From the NCBI GenBank assembly GCA_024220505.1, contig JAKZZE010000003.1, positions 496,001 through 560,000 of the forward strand: DNA of 64,000 nucleotides. Reading direction: 5' to 3'. The notes below the pieces were generated by a model that saw only the letters and a list, made by a program, of their open reading frames with translations, had not been told where the DNA came from and made no database searches. Each line of letters opens with the position of its first letter. Position 1 is the first letter of the stretch. The translations under genes and the position numbers were made by a program. This DNA comes from Rhizopus arrhizus. Its lineage: Eukaryota; Mucoromycota; Mucoromycetes; Mucorales; Rhizopodaceae. This document shows positions 12,229 through 23,423 of this stretch, in pieces.

Positions 12229-13890
12229 CAGTGGGTGGAAAAATGGTTCCAATGTTTTCGTCTCGCAACTTTAACGCTTTATAACTTTTGAACTACAAAT
12301 GGTAACGACTCACAGAAACATGCATTTTGTAGCGCTTTTACAGCTTATATCAGTGAAAATTTTTTTTGTTTGCACTGTTACACAATCGGGAATAAACTAA
12401 CATTAAGTACAAAAACCAACATTGGAACCATTTTTCCACTACATGCTTTATTTTATTAATATCTTGTATGACCGCCCTTCGCATCCATTGCAGCTCTACA
12501 ATGATCAGGCATACTATCTATGTATCTCCTGCAGTCTTCTGCTGTAAAAGTAGACCATTATTTTTCAACACGATCCCATAATTCATGCACACCTTTTGCC
12601 CTAGTATCATATGCACTTAACTTGAGCTTAAGGTGGTGCCAGATGTGCTCTATTGGGTTTAGATCTAGACTTTGCGAAGGCCAGTTGAAGGTATGGCCAC
12701 ACTTGAAGTTATTATCCTTGAACCATCGCCTAGATAATCTTAGACGTGTGTTTATGATCGTTATCTTGCTGAAAATAGATGTCCTGATGATTGTAACCAT
12801 AGTAATTAAGGCTATCCATAAGAGTTGTACTGAGGATTCCGACATAATCAGAAGCCTTCATTGCGCCTTCACTAATCCAACATGCATAGCCAGGCCCGTC
12901 ATAGGTAATACAACCCCATACCATAATGCTACCGCCCCATCCTTTAACTGTCAAGTCGAGATGATGGGGTTGAAGTTTATCATCTGGTCGACTCCAAAAG
13001 TATTTGCAACCATCTGACCCATAAACGTTGACTTTTGTTTCGTCACTTAATACCATACGTCTCCAGTCATCGCTTGTCCAGTTTTTATGCTCTTCCGCCC
13101 ATGCTAGTCGTCTTGCTTTCTGAACCTTAGTCAATAAAGGCTTTTTTACCTTTACCTTAACATGGAAGTTCATGCTTTTCATAACCTTAATGGTACCTGA
13201 GTAACTAATATTGTGACCAGTGCATACTAGGTACTTATGGACAGCCTTCGCAGTCTTGAGGGTACCATTAACAATCTGCTTACGTATATAAGGCTTGGTG
13301 GTAACGCTTAGAGCAGCCTTTCTACCAGGGTTTGCTGTTACTCTGCCAGGAGAAAACTTCTCGGCATATCTACTTAAAGTAGATTTTTTTAAATTAGGGA
13401 TACGTTCCATTATCACTGAATATGGCTTGTTTTGTAAAACCAATGATTTGATGCTTTCTTGCTTGTTTCTAGAGAGAGCGCGAACCATATGTGTAGTGAT
13501 GCCCCAAATCTTTGATATGTGGAGAAAGAAAAGGAAAAAAAAGCTTTGACCGGGGATAAATTAATTTTATAAGTCACGTAGACTTTTTCGGCGATAGCCG
13601 GAATGGTATGACTCATAATCAGCTAAAAAGCTCTAGTGAAAACTCCATTAAATAACAAATAAACTTATCTACAATTGTAGTGGAAAAATGGTTCCAATGT
13701 TGGTTTTTGTACTTAATGTTAGTTTATTCCCGATTGTGTAACAGTGCAAACAAAAAAAATTTTCACTGATATAAGCTGTACAAGCGCTACAAAATGCATG
13801 TTTCTGTGAGTCGTTACCATTTGTAGTTCAAAAGTTATAAAGCGTTAAAGTTGCGAGACGAAAACATTGGAACCATTTTTCCACCCACTG
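12229..13890 (-). mobile_element. Tc1-F, innermost Tc1-type transposon
   Basis: The element is 1,662 bp with ends CAGTGGGTGGAAAAATGG and its inverse, flanked by TA at 12,227-12,228 and 13,891-13,892. It belongs to the same family as Tc1-E at 29.0 kb. The arms are about 213 bp, with the terminal GGAAAAATGGTTCCAATG motif inverted at the inner edge (12,420-12,441). It is the deepest layer of the nest and so the youngest insertion there. Confidence 0.95.
12456..13488 (-). pseudogene. Tc1-F transposase with a frameshift and a late stop
   Basis: The protein starts MVRALSRNKQESIK at 13,488 with an intact helix-turn-helix half. The catalytic blocks read VLSDETKVN, FQQDNDHKHTSK and LDLNPIEHIWHH, so all acidic residues remain. 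A frameshift near 12,740, just after HTSK, moves the last third into another frame (RRWFKDNNFKCGH). A stop follows VEK at 12,558, where Tc1-E continues with EWSTFT. The natural end, GGHTRY-type, is at 12,456. It is among the less damaged Tc1 genes of the nest. Confidence 0.9.
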
Positions 13891-15089
13891 TAGGTATGCA
13901 AATAACTGGATGCATAATAGAATACGTAAAAGCGGAGATAAATCGAGCATTGTGGCAAAATCAACGCGTCGATACATCAAGAGACAAGTACTCACGGGTT
14001 ATTGGAAGACTGCCAAGGATGTTCAAATGAAGTTGGAGGAGCTTGGACACCCTATGTCGTAGCAATCGGCCATTAATGTTTTACATGCAGTTGAAATTTA
14101 TGCTGAAATCAAAAAGAAGAAGCCATTATTGACTGAAAAGCACAAGAAAGCTTGATTGGCATGGGCCAAAAAGCATCAATACTGGACAGTACATGATTGG
14201 CGACGTGTGATATTTTCTGGTGAGCCCAAAATTAACATTTGGGGCTCTGATGGTTGCAAATATTATTGGAAGAAAAAATGCGATAGTTTACAGCCCCACC
14301 ATACCGACGTTACTGTGAAGCATGGAGGCGGCGGTCTCATGTTATGGGGTTGTATAACCAGCGCACAACCTGGATACGCATGTCAGGTCTATGATGGTAC
14401 CATGAATTCAGAGCTATACCAAGAAATTCTTGCTACAAGTCTGAAGGACACCATGAAGTACTATGGTCTGAATTGGAAACCATCGGTATTTCAGCACGAA
14501 AATGATCGTAAACATCGATCAAAGTTCACAACGCAATGAATGAAAGATAGGGGCATGGTTTACATTGACGATTGACCATCACAAAGTCCAGATCTTAATC
14601 CTGTTGAACATGTATGGCATCATTTGAAGTTAAAGCTGAGCATGTATGATAATAGGGCGACCAGCATCCATGAACTGCGGGAAAGAGCCGAAAATAAATG
14701 GAATTCGTTTACTAAGAAACAATGCATCAAATATATAGACATTTTGCCCGCCAGAATACAAGCAGTATTAGCAGAAAAGGGTGGATCCACTCGATTTTAA
14801 GAAAGTCAAAAAACTGCACCAACCGACCTCCGCTTTTTTCTGGGCTCGCTTTAAGTGTATACTCAGCTACTGACTTTGAAATTTTTGTCAATAAATAATA
14901 ATAGTATTAACTTTGTTTGGTTCAAGTTTCATAATGTTTGCTATAAAACTGACAGACCTATGCTCTTATTTCCGAAAAATTAGGTTAGGTTGGTGCAGTT
15001 TTTTGACCCACTGTAAAAGCAAGTGCAACTTCAAGAGCCCTTGGTTTCTTTTTTTTTGCTCAATTTCTCTCACTACTTCTCACCATCAT

Positions 15090-16120
15090 GCCTAAATCTA
15101 TACCAATGGAAAAGCAATCCAGAAATAAAAGATATATCACTAAATAGCATGAAGCTAGAGGATATCGCAGATAAATATTACGTTCATTCTCGCACAGTTA
15201 AAAGGTATACTAGGAAGCTTTTTCCACGAAATTCACACCTGCAGGCTGGAAGACATGCTATTGCCTCTTCTGCCATGAAGCACTATATCGAGCTGCGAAT
15301 TATTACTGGTCATCAAACAGTAGCGAAAGAGCTATTCAGGGAGTTAGGTAAGTTTGGTTACTTGTTGATGTACCGTTCAGGAGTAAATGCGCTGAGATCC
15401 ATAAAGCGCCACCGAGAGCTAAAAAAAAGAAGGCATTTTTAAAAAAGGATCATTGAAAAAAGCAGATGGCCTGCGCAAAAAGGCATCGCAACTGGTCAAG
15501 TCAAGAGTGACGACCAGTAGCATTCTCAGCTGAAGCAAATATCAGCATCTAGTGATCAGATGGAGTAAAATACTATGGGGTAGTATCAAATGACATTTTG
15601 CTCCCTCATCACATCGACATTACAGTAAAGCACTGCAGCGGTAGGATGAACATCTGTTGTCACATACCTACTCAGGGACCAGCATAGACATGTCAGCTTT
15701 ATGACCATAACATAAACTCAATGACTTGTCTGCATATACTTAGCATTATTTACATGAATACGTTAGAGTACCATTATTTGAAGACATCTGCTGTATACCT
15801 TCAGAGTGATAGCGGCGTAAAGTATAACTTAAAGATTATAACTGTATAGGTACGCGGTATCAGTGTAAGGTATATAAATTATTGGTGTGCCCAAAGTCTG
15901 GATTTAAATCATATAAAGCATGTTTGGCATCAGCTCAAACTTAATCTGCCACCATATGAAGTCGGAGAAAGAGGTGTCAGAAAGCTTTAGCCATTTGTGG
16001 ATGTAGAGCGAAATAAACTCAATGCAAATGCTTGCAAGAGGCACATCAATAGTATGCCAGCCAAAGTAGAGGTACTTATTAAAGCAAAGGGAAGATATAG
16101 GAAATATCAAATAAACATAG
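15090..16120 (+). pseudogene. Tc1-H transposase, heavily decayed
   Basis: The start MPKSIPMEKQ at 15,090 is followed within about 60 bases by a frameshift. The frame then reads LEDIADKYYVHSRTVKRYTR, a recognisable helix-turn-helix, to a stop at 15,442. Beyond this only islands remain: C-Q-L-Y-D at about 15,690, SLDLNHIKHVWHQLKLNL at about 15,900 where SPDLNPIEH is expected, and a tail ending KGRYRKY near 16,110. It is the most degraded transposase of the nest, consistent with Tc1-H being older than Tc1-G and Tc1-F. Confidence 0.8.
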
Positions 16121-16720
16121 CGAATTTTGAAAAATCATCATTGGCTTTTTTATGACTGTCTTTCCCTTTTTAAAAAGCTTGTACTTCAAGTACAGTCAAT
16201 CTCTTTAGTGTATTATATGTATCTTTGTTGCCTTAATTAGTTTGTGAGATATCAAAGCTCTGGCGAATGTACACACGAAAATAAAAAGATATGAAGACAA
16301 ATCGAACAGAGGTTGCTCGTATTTTTTCACCTACTGTAGCTTATTAATACTGTTTTCATATCGAGTTATGAATGATGGATACATCAATGGATTCATCAGG
16401 ATTTAGGTCGGGGCTATTTGCTGGCCAGTCTTGAATATAGTTAATTCCGTTATCTGCAAGCCATTTTTTAGTGAGTTTCGATGTGTGTTTTGTATCTCCG
16501 ACCTGTTGAAAGATGACTTCCTCATTGCTGAGACTGAAGTGCTCGAGTGTATCCTTATAGGAAGTATCCAAGATATGGGTGTACAGCTCTGATTTCATAG
16601 GATACTCAATAATACGGCATGCGTAACCTACTCCTGATGATGTCATGCATCCCCAAACCATCATTGAGCCTCCGCCACCTTTTAATTGAGTCTGATAATT
16701 ATGTGGTCGAAGTGGGTCAT

Positions 16721-17371
16721 TGTTTAGGAAAGGGGAGTTTTAGGTAAATATAATATAGCAATCAAAGATAAAGAAATACTGTTAGAACTTGGTATCTCTT
16801 TATTAAGTTAAGATAACTATTGTATGATTCAAAAATAAATTCTACATGTAAAAAGTGAGAGTATTTATAGACATGATACGGATAAAGAATTAGGACAGAT
16901 TTATAATCAACTTGACAGAATAGATGATTACGATTTCTAATTATTAGTTTAGCCTGTTCCTAGCTTGTATTGTCAATTATGCTATTGGGATGGTTTCAGA
17001 TATAACTATTTAAGGAGACGGTACGGATGAATATAAAGACTTTTAGTTCCGTGATTGGATATCATTGTTAACAATAATATCTTAGTCAGGATAAATGTTT
17101 TCATGACTAATGATGATCCGGTAAGTAATCGTCATTCCTTATTCAACATGCTCATACTATCACTAAACTATATTACAACCATGTCATCTTATTTGACTAT
17201 GTGAAGTTAATATGAATAAAGCTTAATATAAAAATCTAATCAAAGTATTTTATTGATCTGTGTTGGGAATAATGTTATAAATGATTCCAAGTTATGTCAA
17301 CATATTATTCAGGATCATATATGATTCCTTTTACTAAAATAAAGTGACTATAATCTTATGTATCCTTAACA
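16721..17371. repeat. LTR-b copy 1, 651-bp solo LTR inside the Tc1-A gene
   Basis: It begins TGTTTAGGAAAGG and ends GTATCCTTAACA, with inverted termini TGTTTAGGA and TCCTTAACA. GTCAT precedes and follows it (16,716-16,720 and 17,372-17,376). Removing the LTR and one GTCAT restores the transposase frame. A near-identical copy interrupts Tc1-C at 24,418-25,067. No coding sequence is inside. Confidence 0.95.
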
Positions 17372-18316
17372 GTCATCCTTATGTTTCCATGTAATTTGAG
17401 CTCCATCTGATCCCCATCTGTTGATTTTGGTTTCGTCGGAGAATATGACCTTGTTCCAGTCCTCTACAGTCCAGTCACAGTGTTTTTTGGCCCATTCCAA
17501 TCGCTTTTTCTGGTTAGTTCTCTTGATTAAAGGCTTCTTTTTCTTATACAGAGTTTTAAGGCCGAGGGATCTCATTAGTTGTGTCGTAGATGAGTACTGC
17601 AATTTGTAACCAAGAGACCACAGATATCTTTGAACATCCTTTGCTGATAATAAGAAGCCTTTTCGGACTTTAAAAGCTATGACTTGCTTTGTAAAATCGG
17701 GAACGGTGCTGACTCTACCACCACGGGGTTTGACGCGATCAGGATCAACTTGCTTTTTCATGAGAATAACTAGGGCTCTAGACACTCCAGTGGCTTGTAC
17801 AATATTTTTAGTACCCTTTCCGGCCTTAATTAATGAAATGACGTTATTGCGTGTGTTGTTGCTGAGTTTATAAGGCATTACAAAGAAGTAGTTGTCAAGT
17901 GTAGAAGTAGAGATGTGATGGGGGAAATGAAGAGAAAAGCGTCGCTTTTTTATACATTTTTAGCTTCTCTACGTCATGATGATACGTTATGTACGTTATC
18001 ATTGCATCATGTACGCCAAAATAGGGTTTAAAGTACATTTAATCATACTTACATCATTTTCCATTTAACCCAAAATCAATTTTTCTTGATTTAGATCTTT
18101 GTGTAACAAGCTAGAATTACATCATTCTTTGCTTCTTATACTATGACGTATGGGCTATCTAATGGTTTTTATTTCGTAGTTCTGACGTAATTATAGCACT
18201 GTGCAGGCCATTTTATGGTTTTGTTAGGCAGTTGATAGTAGGACTGTAAGATCAATCTTCTTTTTCGCTCGGTCATTACCGCGATATTTCACGAATTTTA
18301 CTACACTTTTAAAACC

Positions 18317-19096
18317 ATGGCTACTCTTCAAGAACAATTGGAACTCATGCAACAGCAAATTGCTGCTCTCCAGGCACATATCAATGATGCCAATGTTACA
18401 CCTATGCAGTCAGCGGATGACACCGCATCTCCCCTTCACTCTTTCGGTACCCGTCCTCATTATGACTGGTCTCCCACTGAGGCTCTCTCTCAAATTATGG
18501 AATTGGACACCCCTTTACATACCTCTCCTCTCTTACCTGATTCCGAGCGCAAGACTATCATTGAGTCTTATCCCCCTATGGCTCATTTGGACTACAAGGC
18601 TCCTACTACGGTACCTACTGCTGAACGTCTAATGAACAGGGGAAAAAAGTTGGAAGATAATTCATTGAAACATTTCCGATATCTATTATCTGCAGCCTTC
18701 CGCCCTTTAGACATCCTCAGCCATGAACTGGTTTCTTCGGAACAAGGTAACGCGAATCTGGAACGTTATTGCATCATGTTAAAAGACGTTCGTCGTCTTC
18801 TCTTACATGTCTGCTCTAGCATGACTCAGGCTCGTACCAACATTGCTTTGCGTGCTGTCAACCCTTCCTTTTCAGTGAAACAAGATCAAGATATCAACTA
18901 CACTGTACCTTTGGAGGAGTTTCAACAAACTCTTATTCAACAGACGTCGGCTAGAAAGACCACTAGAGATGCCATGCTTAACCGTCGTCACAAGCGTCGG
19001 TTTCCTTCGGCTACCTCTGGCTTTTCTTCTTCTCCTTTCGGTCCTAGTACTGATCAACAATTTTTTTCGGACAGGTCCACCCTCTCAGAAGGGTGA
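18317..19096 (+). CDS. DIRS GAG-like ORF1
   Basis: This intact frame of 259 residues starts at the first ATG after the DIRS terminus and precedes the reverse transcriptase, the position of the GAG gene in DIRS elements. The N-terminus (MATLQEQLELMQQQIAALQA) is a predicted coiled coil. The centre has a conserved-looking hydrophobic segment (RYLLSAAFRPLDILSHE, about residue 115) and the C-terminus is basic and Ser-rich. No zinc knuckle is visible. Function is inferred from position. Confidence 0.7.
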   Translation: MATLQEQLELMQQQIAALQAHINDANVTPMQSADDTASPLHSFGTRPHYDWSPTEALSQIMELDTPLHTSPLLPDSERKTIIESYPPMAHLDYKAPTTVPTAERLMNRGKKLEDNSLKHFRYLLSAAFRPLDILSHELVSSEQGNANLERYCIMLKDVRRLLLHVCSSMTQARTNIALRAVNPSFSVKQDQDINYTVPLEEFQQTLIQQTSARKTTRDAMLNRRHKRRFPSATSGFSSSPFGPSTDQQFFSDRSTLSEG

Positions 19097-19239
19097 TTTC
19101 AACAACAGCATCTCCGACAACAACTACAACAACAACAATCGCAGTACCAACAACAACAGCAACTACAATTACAGCAACAACAACAGCAGACAGAACAACA
19201 AGAAGAACACCAACCCTTTTCGCCAGTAATTTCACCTCT

Positions 19240-21224
19240 TCAACTTCATCCAGTGGGCAATCGCCTCAGCAAGTTCTATTCAAAATGGACAGAAATTTCC
19301 AACAACTCGTACGTCAACACCATAACTCAACACGGCTATTACATTCCTTTTCACACCACTCCACCAGTAACAACATCTCCCACACCAATCATTCCATACT
19401 CCACCGATCAAATCGCTCTATTGGACAAAGCTATTCAAGAACTCCTAACGAAAGCTGCTATCGAAAAGGTATCTCCCCAGCAAGTATCTCAGGTCCCAGA
19501 GTTCTACAGCTCAATGTTCGTCATTCCCAAAAAGAATGGTGGCATCTGGCCAGTCTCCAACCTCACAAAACTCAACCAATATGTGGACACTCCTCATTTC
19601 AAAATGGAAACAATCAGGGAAGCATCTCGTATGATCAAGCCAAACGACTATCTCATATCCATCGATTTATCCGATGCTTTTATTCATATAGGTCTCCATC
19701 CCAGCTCCAGATGTTACTTACGATTTCAATGGCGGAACCAGGTATATCAGTTTTGTTCGACTGCTTTCGGGCTTTCTACCAGTCCCTATGTGTTCACCAA
19801 GGTCTGTCGCCCCATTCTCAAATATTTACGCTCTCAGGGTCTTCGAATTTCAGCATATCTGGACGACTGGCTCCTATGTGATATTTAAGGTTTATAATAT
19901 AAAAAAGTACTAAGTCAATCAACAAATATAAAAATAAGTGAGACTCAAAGTAGATTGTCCTTTATTCAAGTTAAAAATATGAGGGTATTTATACTTTTCT
20001 ATCCTCGGCTAAATAATAGTATTCACAGTATATGATTATTGATTATTAATCGATATTAGACGATGCGTTAATTATATGATTGGTATTGTTGAACATCTTT
20101 TATCAAGAAGTAATTATTAATCCTGATTCAGGAACTTGTTAGAATATTCTGGAGTGGATCGGGATATAATTTTATTTGACGTGGCATAATACAATGTCCG
20201 ATATTCCTAATTTGGATGATCATTGTTCGTAGTAATTTACAGTATTACTTTATTATATGTGTAAATACCACATCCTAGCATCGAGTTCACGACAGGAAGC
20301 TCTACAGCAAGTACGCATGGTGATCTCTCTTCTGGAACAACTGGGTTGGATGATCAACATGAAGAAGTCGGTACTGGTTCCTTCTTAACGGGTCGAGCAC
20401 TTGGGTTTTCTATTGGATACAACCACAATGATGGCTTTGCTTCCCCCCAAGAAGCTTCGAGACATTCGACGATCTATCAAACAGGTGTTGGACAAACCTC
20501 TGCGTCAGACTCCTCGTACGGTTCACAGTCTCACAATGCGTATCCAAGCGGCCACCTTTGCCATTTTTCCAGCAAGACTTTACACCAGACATCTTCTCTA
20601 CTACAAGAATCCGGTGGTCAAGACCGACAATGACTGGGATCGCCCCTTTCATTGGACTCACCAAGCCTACAGGAACTTCGTTGGTGGTATACCAACCTTC
20701 AAGTATGGAACGGCGGGTCGCTACTTCCCAACACTCCTTCTCAGACGATCTTTGTCGATGCCAGCAACACGGGATGGGGTTGCAGTTGGAAGGGCTAACG
20801 AGCACATAGTTATTGGACAGCAGAGGAGGCAGCGCAATCGATCAATTGGCGAGAATTGAAGGCAGCTCATCTGGCTCTCAAGACTTTCCGAGTTCCCAAC
20901 AATACTACTGTTTTGATACGTACGGACAACACAACCAGTCTCTCTTACATCAACAAACAGGGAGGTACACGGTCTCTCCCTCTTCTGGAACTAGCGACGG
21001 AAGTTTGGAACTGGTGCCTGCAACGCAATATAATGATTCAAGCTCAACACATCAGTGGGATTTACAACAACATTGCCGACATGGAGTCCCGCCGCACTTT
21101 CTTCAAGAATCAATGGCAGATCAAGCCCGAGATCTTTCAACAGATCAATTAGTTGTGGGGCCCTCATCAGGTGGACCTATTTGCGGCAAGGGCAAAAGAT
21201 AGGTCCCGGAGATCGCTGGCCTCA
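19240..21224 (+). pseudogene. DIRS reverse transcriptase-RNase H, broken
   Basis: The reverse transcriptase copies the element RNA and RNase H removes it. Blocks in order: FVIPKKNGGIWPVSNLTKLN (about 19,520), ISIDLSDAFIHIGLHPS (19,660), STAFGLSTSPYVFTKV (19,755), AYLDDWLL (19,853, the YxDD-type catalytic motif), then after the LTR the HLGFLLDT block (20,397). RNase H follows with FVDASNTGWG (20,750), RELKAAHLAL (20,850), RTDNTTSLSYINKQGG (20,918) and the VDLFAAR tail (21,172). Removal of the LTR and one TCCTA rejoins the frame. Damage comprises stops at 20,387, 20,814 and 21,150 and a one-base frameshift near 20,643. The frame is finally cut by the Merlin element. Confidence 0.9.
19877..20272 (-). 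repeat. Solo LTR (family d) in the DIRS reverse transcriptase
   Basis: The 396-bp insert begins TGTGATATTTAAGG and ends AAATACCACA and is flanked by TCCTA on both sides (19,872-19,876 and 20,273-20,277). A minus-strand TATA/initiator region (AAAAGTATAAATA) is near 19,990, which suggests the minus orientation. Removal restores YLDDWLL to the next block of the reverse transcriptase. Confidence 0.92.
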
Positions 21225-23423
21225 ATTAAGCTCCGATCTGCATGAAACTCCGAATATGCATTCTTGTACCTCGTATCATCTTTGATGCCAAGTTTGGTGA
21301 GATTTCAATCAGCGCATCAGGTTCTATTGGCCATTGAATTTGCCTAGTCTACCACTTCGTAAAATGAAATTGGGTGACCAAGATTTCAGAATTGGTCCAG
21401 CAGTTGCGGATGAGAAATTTATAGGAGTAGATATAATAAGCTTTATTAAAGTCTGTAACAGTAACTAAACTTTATTAAATGAATAAAACTGCACTGGCTA
21501 TGCACGATGAACTCTACGAGACCTTCTGTGTTGTCTAGTAGTAGGTGTTTCCAGACTAGAGCGACCAGCTAAATCGGTCGTTGCATCCATTATCGGAGCT
21601 GTGGGATCAATCATTCCAGGAGTTACTGCTGTAGAGCGAGTAGGGGGCATCCAGTCCTCGTCATCTGTACTATCCTCGCTTGAAGAAGCATCAGAATGAT
21701 AGTCGTGCTCGAACTGGAATGGCTCATGCCGGTCTTCTTGACTATCATCGATCTCAGCACCAACGTTTCCATCTGCAGCACGAGTAATCCATTCATATGA
21801 GTCAATATTATCTTCTGTTACCCCTTCACTAACTGTTCGCTGAAATGATACCTCTTGCAAGCATCGTTCCATCCCGCGGATAAGTCCATTGTCCCGATTT
21901 TCATACCTCCATAAGTACTCTAATAAACGTGCTGGGCAATGCTTTGCGGTGCGATAACGAGGGTGAACCAAAGATTTGACATCTCGCCATAGACCTTCTA
22001 TAGTGTTTGTATTTATCATGCCCTCTGTATGGTTACCCTCTACATTATCCCGAGTAGCAAAGCCATGGGAATGGTTAACAACCTCATACCGACGGAAAAA
22101 AAAACTCACTAGAGCTATAGTTTGCTGGAGCGAATATATGATTCTGCAATCTTACATCATCAGGATGAAGTGAGGAATAGGCCCTCCATCCATCGCTACG
22201 GATGACTGCTCCTTCCTTGCAAAACTGGTAAAGGATAGGCAACAATGTAGCAGCAGTCCTATTCGGAACGGTACAGAGCATACGGCGTCCAGCAGAGAAC
22301 TTCTGTCTCGTCTCTTGAACACCAGTTGTAGGATCGGTATAGCTGTACGTAATACCAGTACGAAGGGCTTCTACCATTCCAAAAACCCAAACTCCATCTC
22401 TGCGTGATCCACGATTGTATTTACGCTTGCCAAATTTGGACTCGTCAATTTGAATATGATCACAGAGTTCGTTGTCACCGAGCTTGTAGTCACCAAAATA
22501 CCTGATAAAATCGTTGTGCATAAGCATCTGACAATCAACAGCAAGCTGACTAACAGTAGGACCACTAATGCGAACCGTTCTGATGATAGTAGCAATTGAT
22601 GCCTTACGAAAATACTCCGAAAGTACTATGTACACCTTGTTGATGTCCGACTTCTTATTAAAAAATACAGATCCCTTCGTAATGGATTCTTGTCGATCAT
22701 TATGAATCCCAATTGATGAAGGAGTGCGACAACGATAGTAGAACTGAGATTTGCTACGTCTGTATCTAAGGACCATCTCATTCGTGCATCCATTGAAGTT
22801 GCAAATGCGGTTTTCCCTGTAGAACGCACCAATGGATTCCCTCAGGTGACTGTAATTCCATCAGTAAACATGCCCTACTTTCCTTTTATATCACTTACGT
22901 CCATGTAGTTTCTTCTGACACAATGATTCTTGCTTCGCTCACTCTGTCACCATCCGAAGGAGTACGAGACCCATAAGGAGCAGACAATTGGCCAGAAGTA
23001 CGGCCACCACGACGTGATAAGGATACAACAGAGCTTGAGACGGACATAGACGAAAATAAGTAAAATACAGAGAAAATACAAAAATGCAAAGGGGTATTTA
23101 TATTCTTCCTACAAAAAATGACGCAACATAAGTATCCAATCACATTGGTGATTATCTATTCCGAGTCAGAGTCCAGGGTCAACAAAAAAAGCGCAAAATA
23201 CCACAAAAGGAAAGAAAAAAAAATTATTCTAAAAAGTCCACTGACGCTGACTTATCTAAGCGGTAGACTAGGCAAATTCAATGGCCAATAGAACCTGATG
23301 CGCTGATTGAACTCTCACAAAATTTGGCATCAAAGATGATACGAGGTACAAGAATGCATATTCGGAGTTTCATGCAGATCGGAGCTTAATTGAGGCCAGC
23401 GATCTCCGGGACCTATCTTTTGC
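21192..23423 (-). mobile_element. Merlin-type (IS1016-like) DNA transposon
   Basis: Terminal inverted repeats of 166 bp (21,192-21,357 and 23,258-23,423) begin GCAAAAGATAGGTCCCGG and are almost the same sequence. They enclose one gene with an ISXO2/IS1595-like DDE transposase, the enzyme type of the Merlin superfamily. Merlin elements usually leave 8-9 bp duplications; the flanks here (CGGCAAGG and TTTAGCCC) do not match, so the right flank was probably altered when the neighbouring LTR material arrived. It interrupts the DIRS RNase H tail. Confidence 0.85.
21498..23047 (-). pseudogene. Merlin-type transposase, two exons, one homopolymer frameshift
   Basis: Exon 1 (22,899-23,047) starts MSVSSSVVSLSRRGG and ends at a GTAAGTG donor; exon 2 begins at 22,849 after ATTACAG, in phase, giving TTWTHLRESIGAFYRENR. 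A zinc-ribbon-like region follows (CNFNGC at about residue 69 and YYRCR). The catalytic blocks are HIQIDESKFGKRK, VIRSDGWRAYSS and NTNTIEGLWRDVK, the D-D-E set of the ISXO2 family. A run of nine T (22,096-22,104, minus strand) shifts the frame by one; eight would read EFFFRRYEVVNHSHG. The last 110 residues are acidic and Ser/Thr-rich. With one base fewer in the run the gene would be full length (about 500 residues), so it is either recently dead or misread. Confidence 0.85.

Larger units (their letters stand above)
12114..14800 (+). pseudogene. Tc1-G transposase, interrupted by Tc1-F and mutated
   Basis: The frame opens MPKTVPFDVQNS at 12,114 and ends GGSTRF at 14,800, with Tc1-F removed. Several in-frame stops are present, for example after VIGKRV, after GHPMS and after KFTTQ. 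The first catalytic block reads FSGEPKIN instead of FSDETK, so the aspartate is glycine, and the second reads QHENDRKH, with glutamate for aspartate. The third block, SPDLNPVEHVWHH, is kept. This copy has no catalytic capacity and clearly predates the Tc1-F insertion target choice only in the sense that it contains it. Confidence 0.88.
11713..15013 (+). mobile_element. Tc1-G, Tc1-type transposon inserted in Tc1-H
   Basis: The ends are CAGTGGGTCAAAAAACTGCA and its inverse, flanked by TA at 11,711-11,712 and 15,014-15,015. The left arm is 209 bp; its inner end (11,902-11,921) is a 20 of 20 mirror of the outer motif. Tc1-F interrupts it at 12,229-13,890; without that insert it is about 1.64 kb, the size of the other full elements here. 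Confidence 0.93.
11397..16336 (+). mobile_element. Tc1-H, old Tc1-type transposon inserted in LTR-a
   Basis: The ends are CAGTAGGTGAAAGAATACGA and its inverse (TATTTTTTCACCTACTG), with TA at 11,395-11,396 and 16,337-16,338. The uninterrupted LTR copy at 32.7 kb reads straight through the TA (AATAAGCTACATGTAAAA), which proves the insertion point. Tc1-G lies inside at 11,713-15,013. The remaining interior is heavily mutated. Confidence 0.9.
11030..16398 (-). repeat. LTR-a, solo LTR in Tc1-A, itself split by Tc1-H
   Basis: The LTR pieces are 11,030-11,396 and 16,337-16,398; Tc1-H lies between them. On the minus strand it starts TGATGAATCC, or 12 bp inside that at TGATGTATCC, and ends GGATAAATCA. 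It has a TATA box (GTATAAATAG, complement near 11,110) and an AATAAAG signal. The flanks are AATCC and AACCC, a 5-bp duplication with one difference. The same LTR, without Tc1-H, is at 32,656-33,070. The two differ at the extreme 5' end by about 12 bp, so the exact start is uncertain. Confidence 0.8.
10826..17878 (-). pseudogene. Tc1-A transposase, split in three by LTR insertions
   Basis: The minus-strand gene starts at 17,878 (MPYKLSNNTRNN) with the helix-turn-helix region and a first catalytic block FSDETKINRWG. It is cut at 17,371 by LTR-b within KHKDD; removing LTR-b and one GTCAT gives KHKDDPLRPHNY and continues to SPDLNP at about 16,405. Here LTR-a interrupts. The gene resumes at 11,029 with NPIEHLWHHVKLK and ends GGYTKR at 10,826. 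The block usually FQQD reads FQQVGDTKHTSK, so the second catalytic aspartate is a valine. The enzyme is therefore doubly dead: interrupted and missing a catalytic residue. Confidence 0.9.
10623..18246 (-). mobile_element. Tc1-A, outermost Tc1-type transposon of a five-level nest
   Basis: The ends are CAGTCCTGCTGTTAACTGCC at the left and the inverse CAGTCCTACTATCAACTGCC at the right, flanked by TA at 10,621-10,622 and 18,247-18,248. Its own sequence is only about 1.6 kb; the rest is inserted DNA: LTR-b (16,721-17,371) and LTR-a (11,030-16,398) with Tc1-H, Tc1-G and Tc1-F inside it. It sits exactly where L1-like sequence ends and the DIRS terminus (AGATCAATC) begins, so it landed at a TA of that junction. 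Confidence 0.9.
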
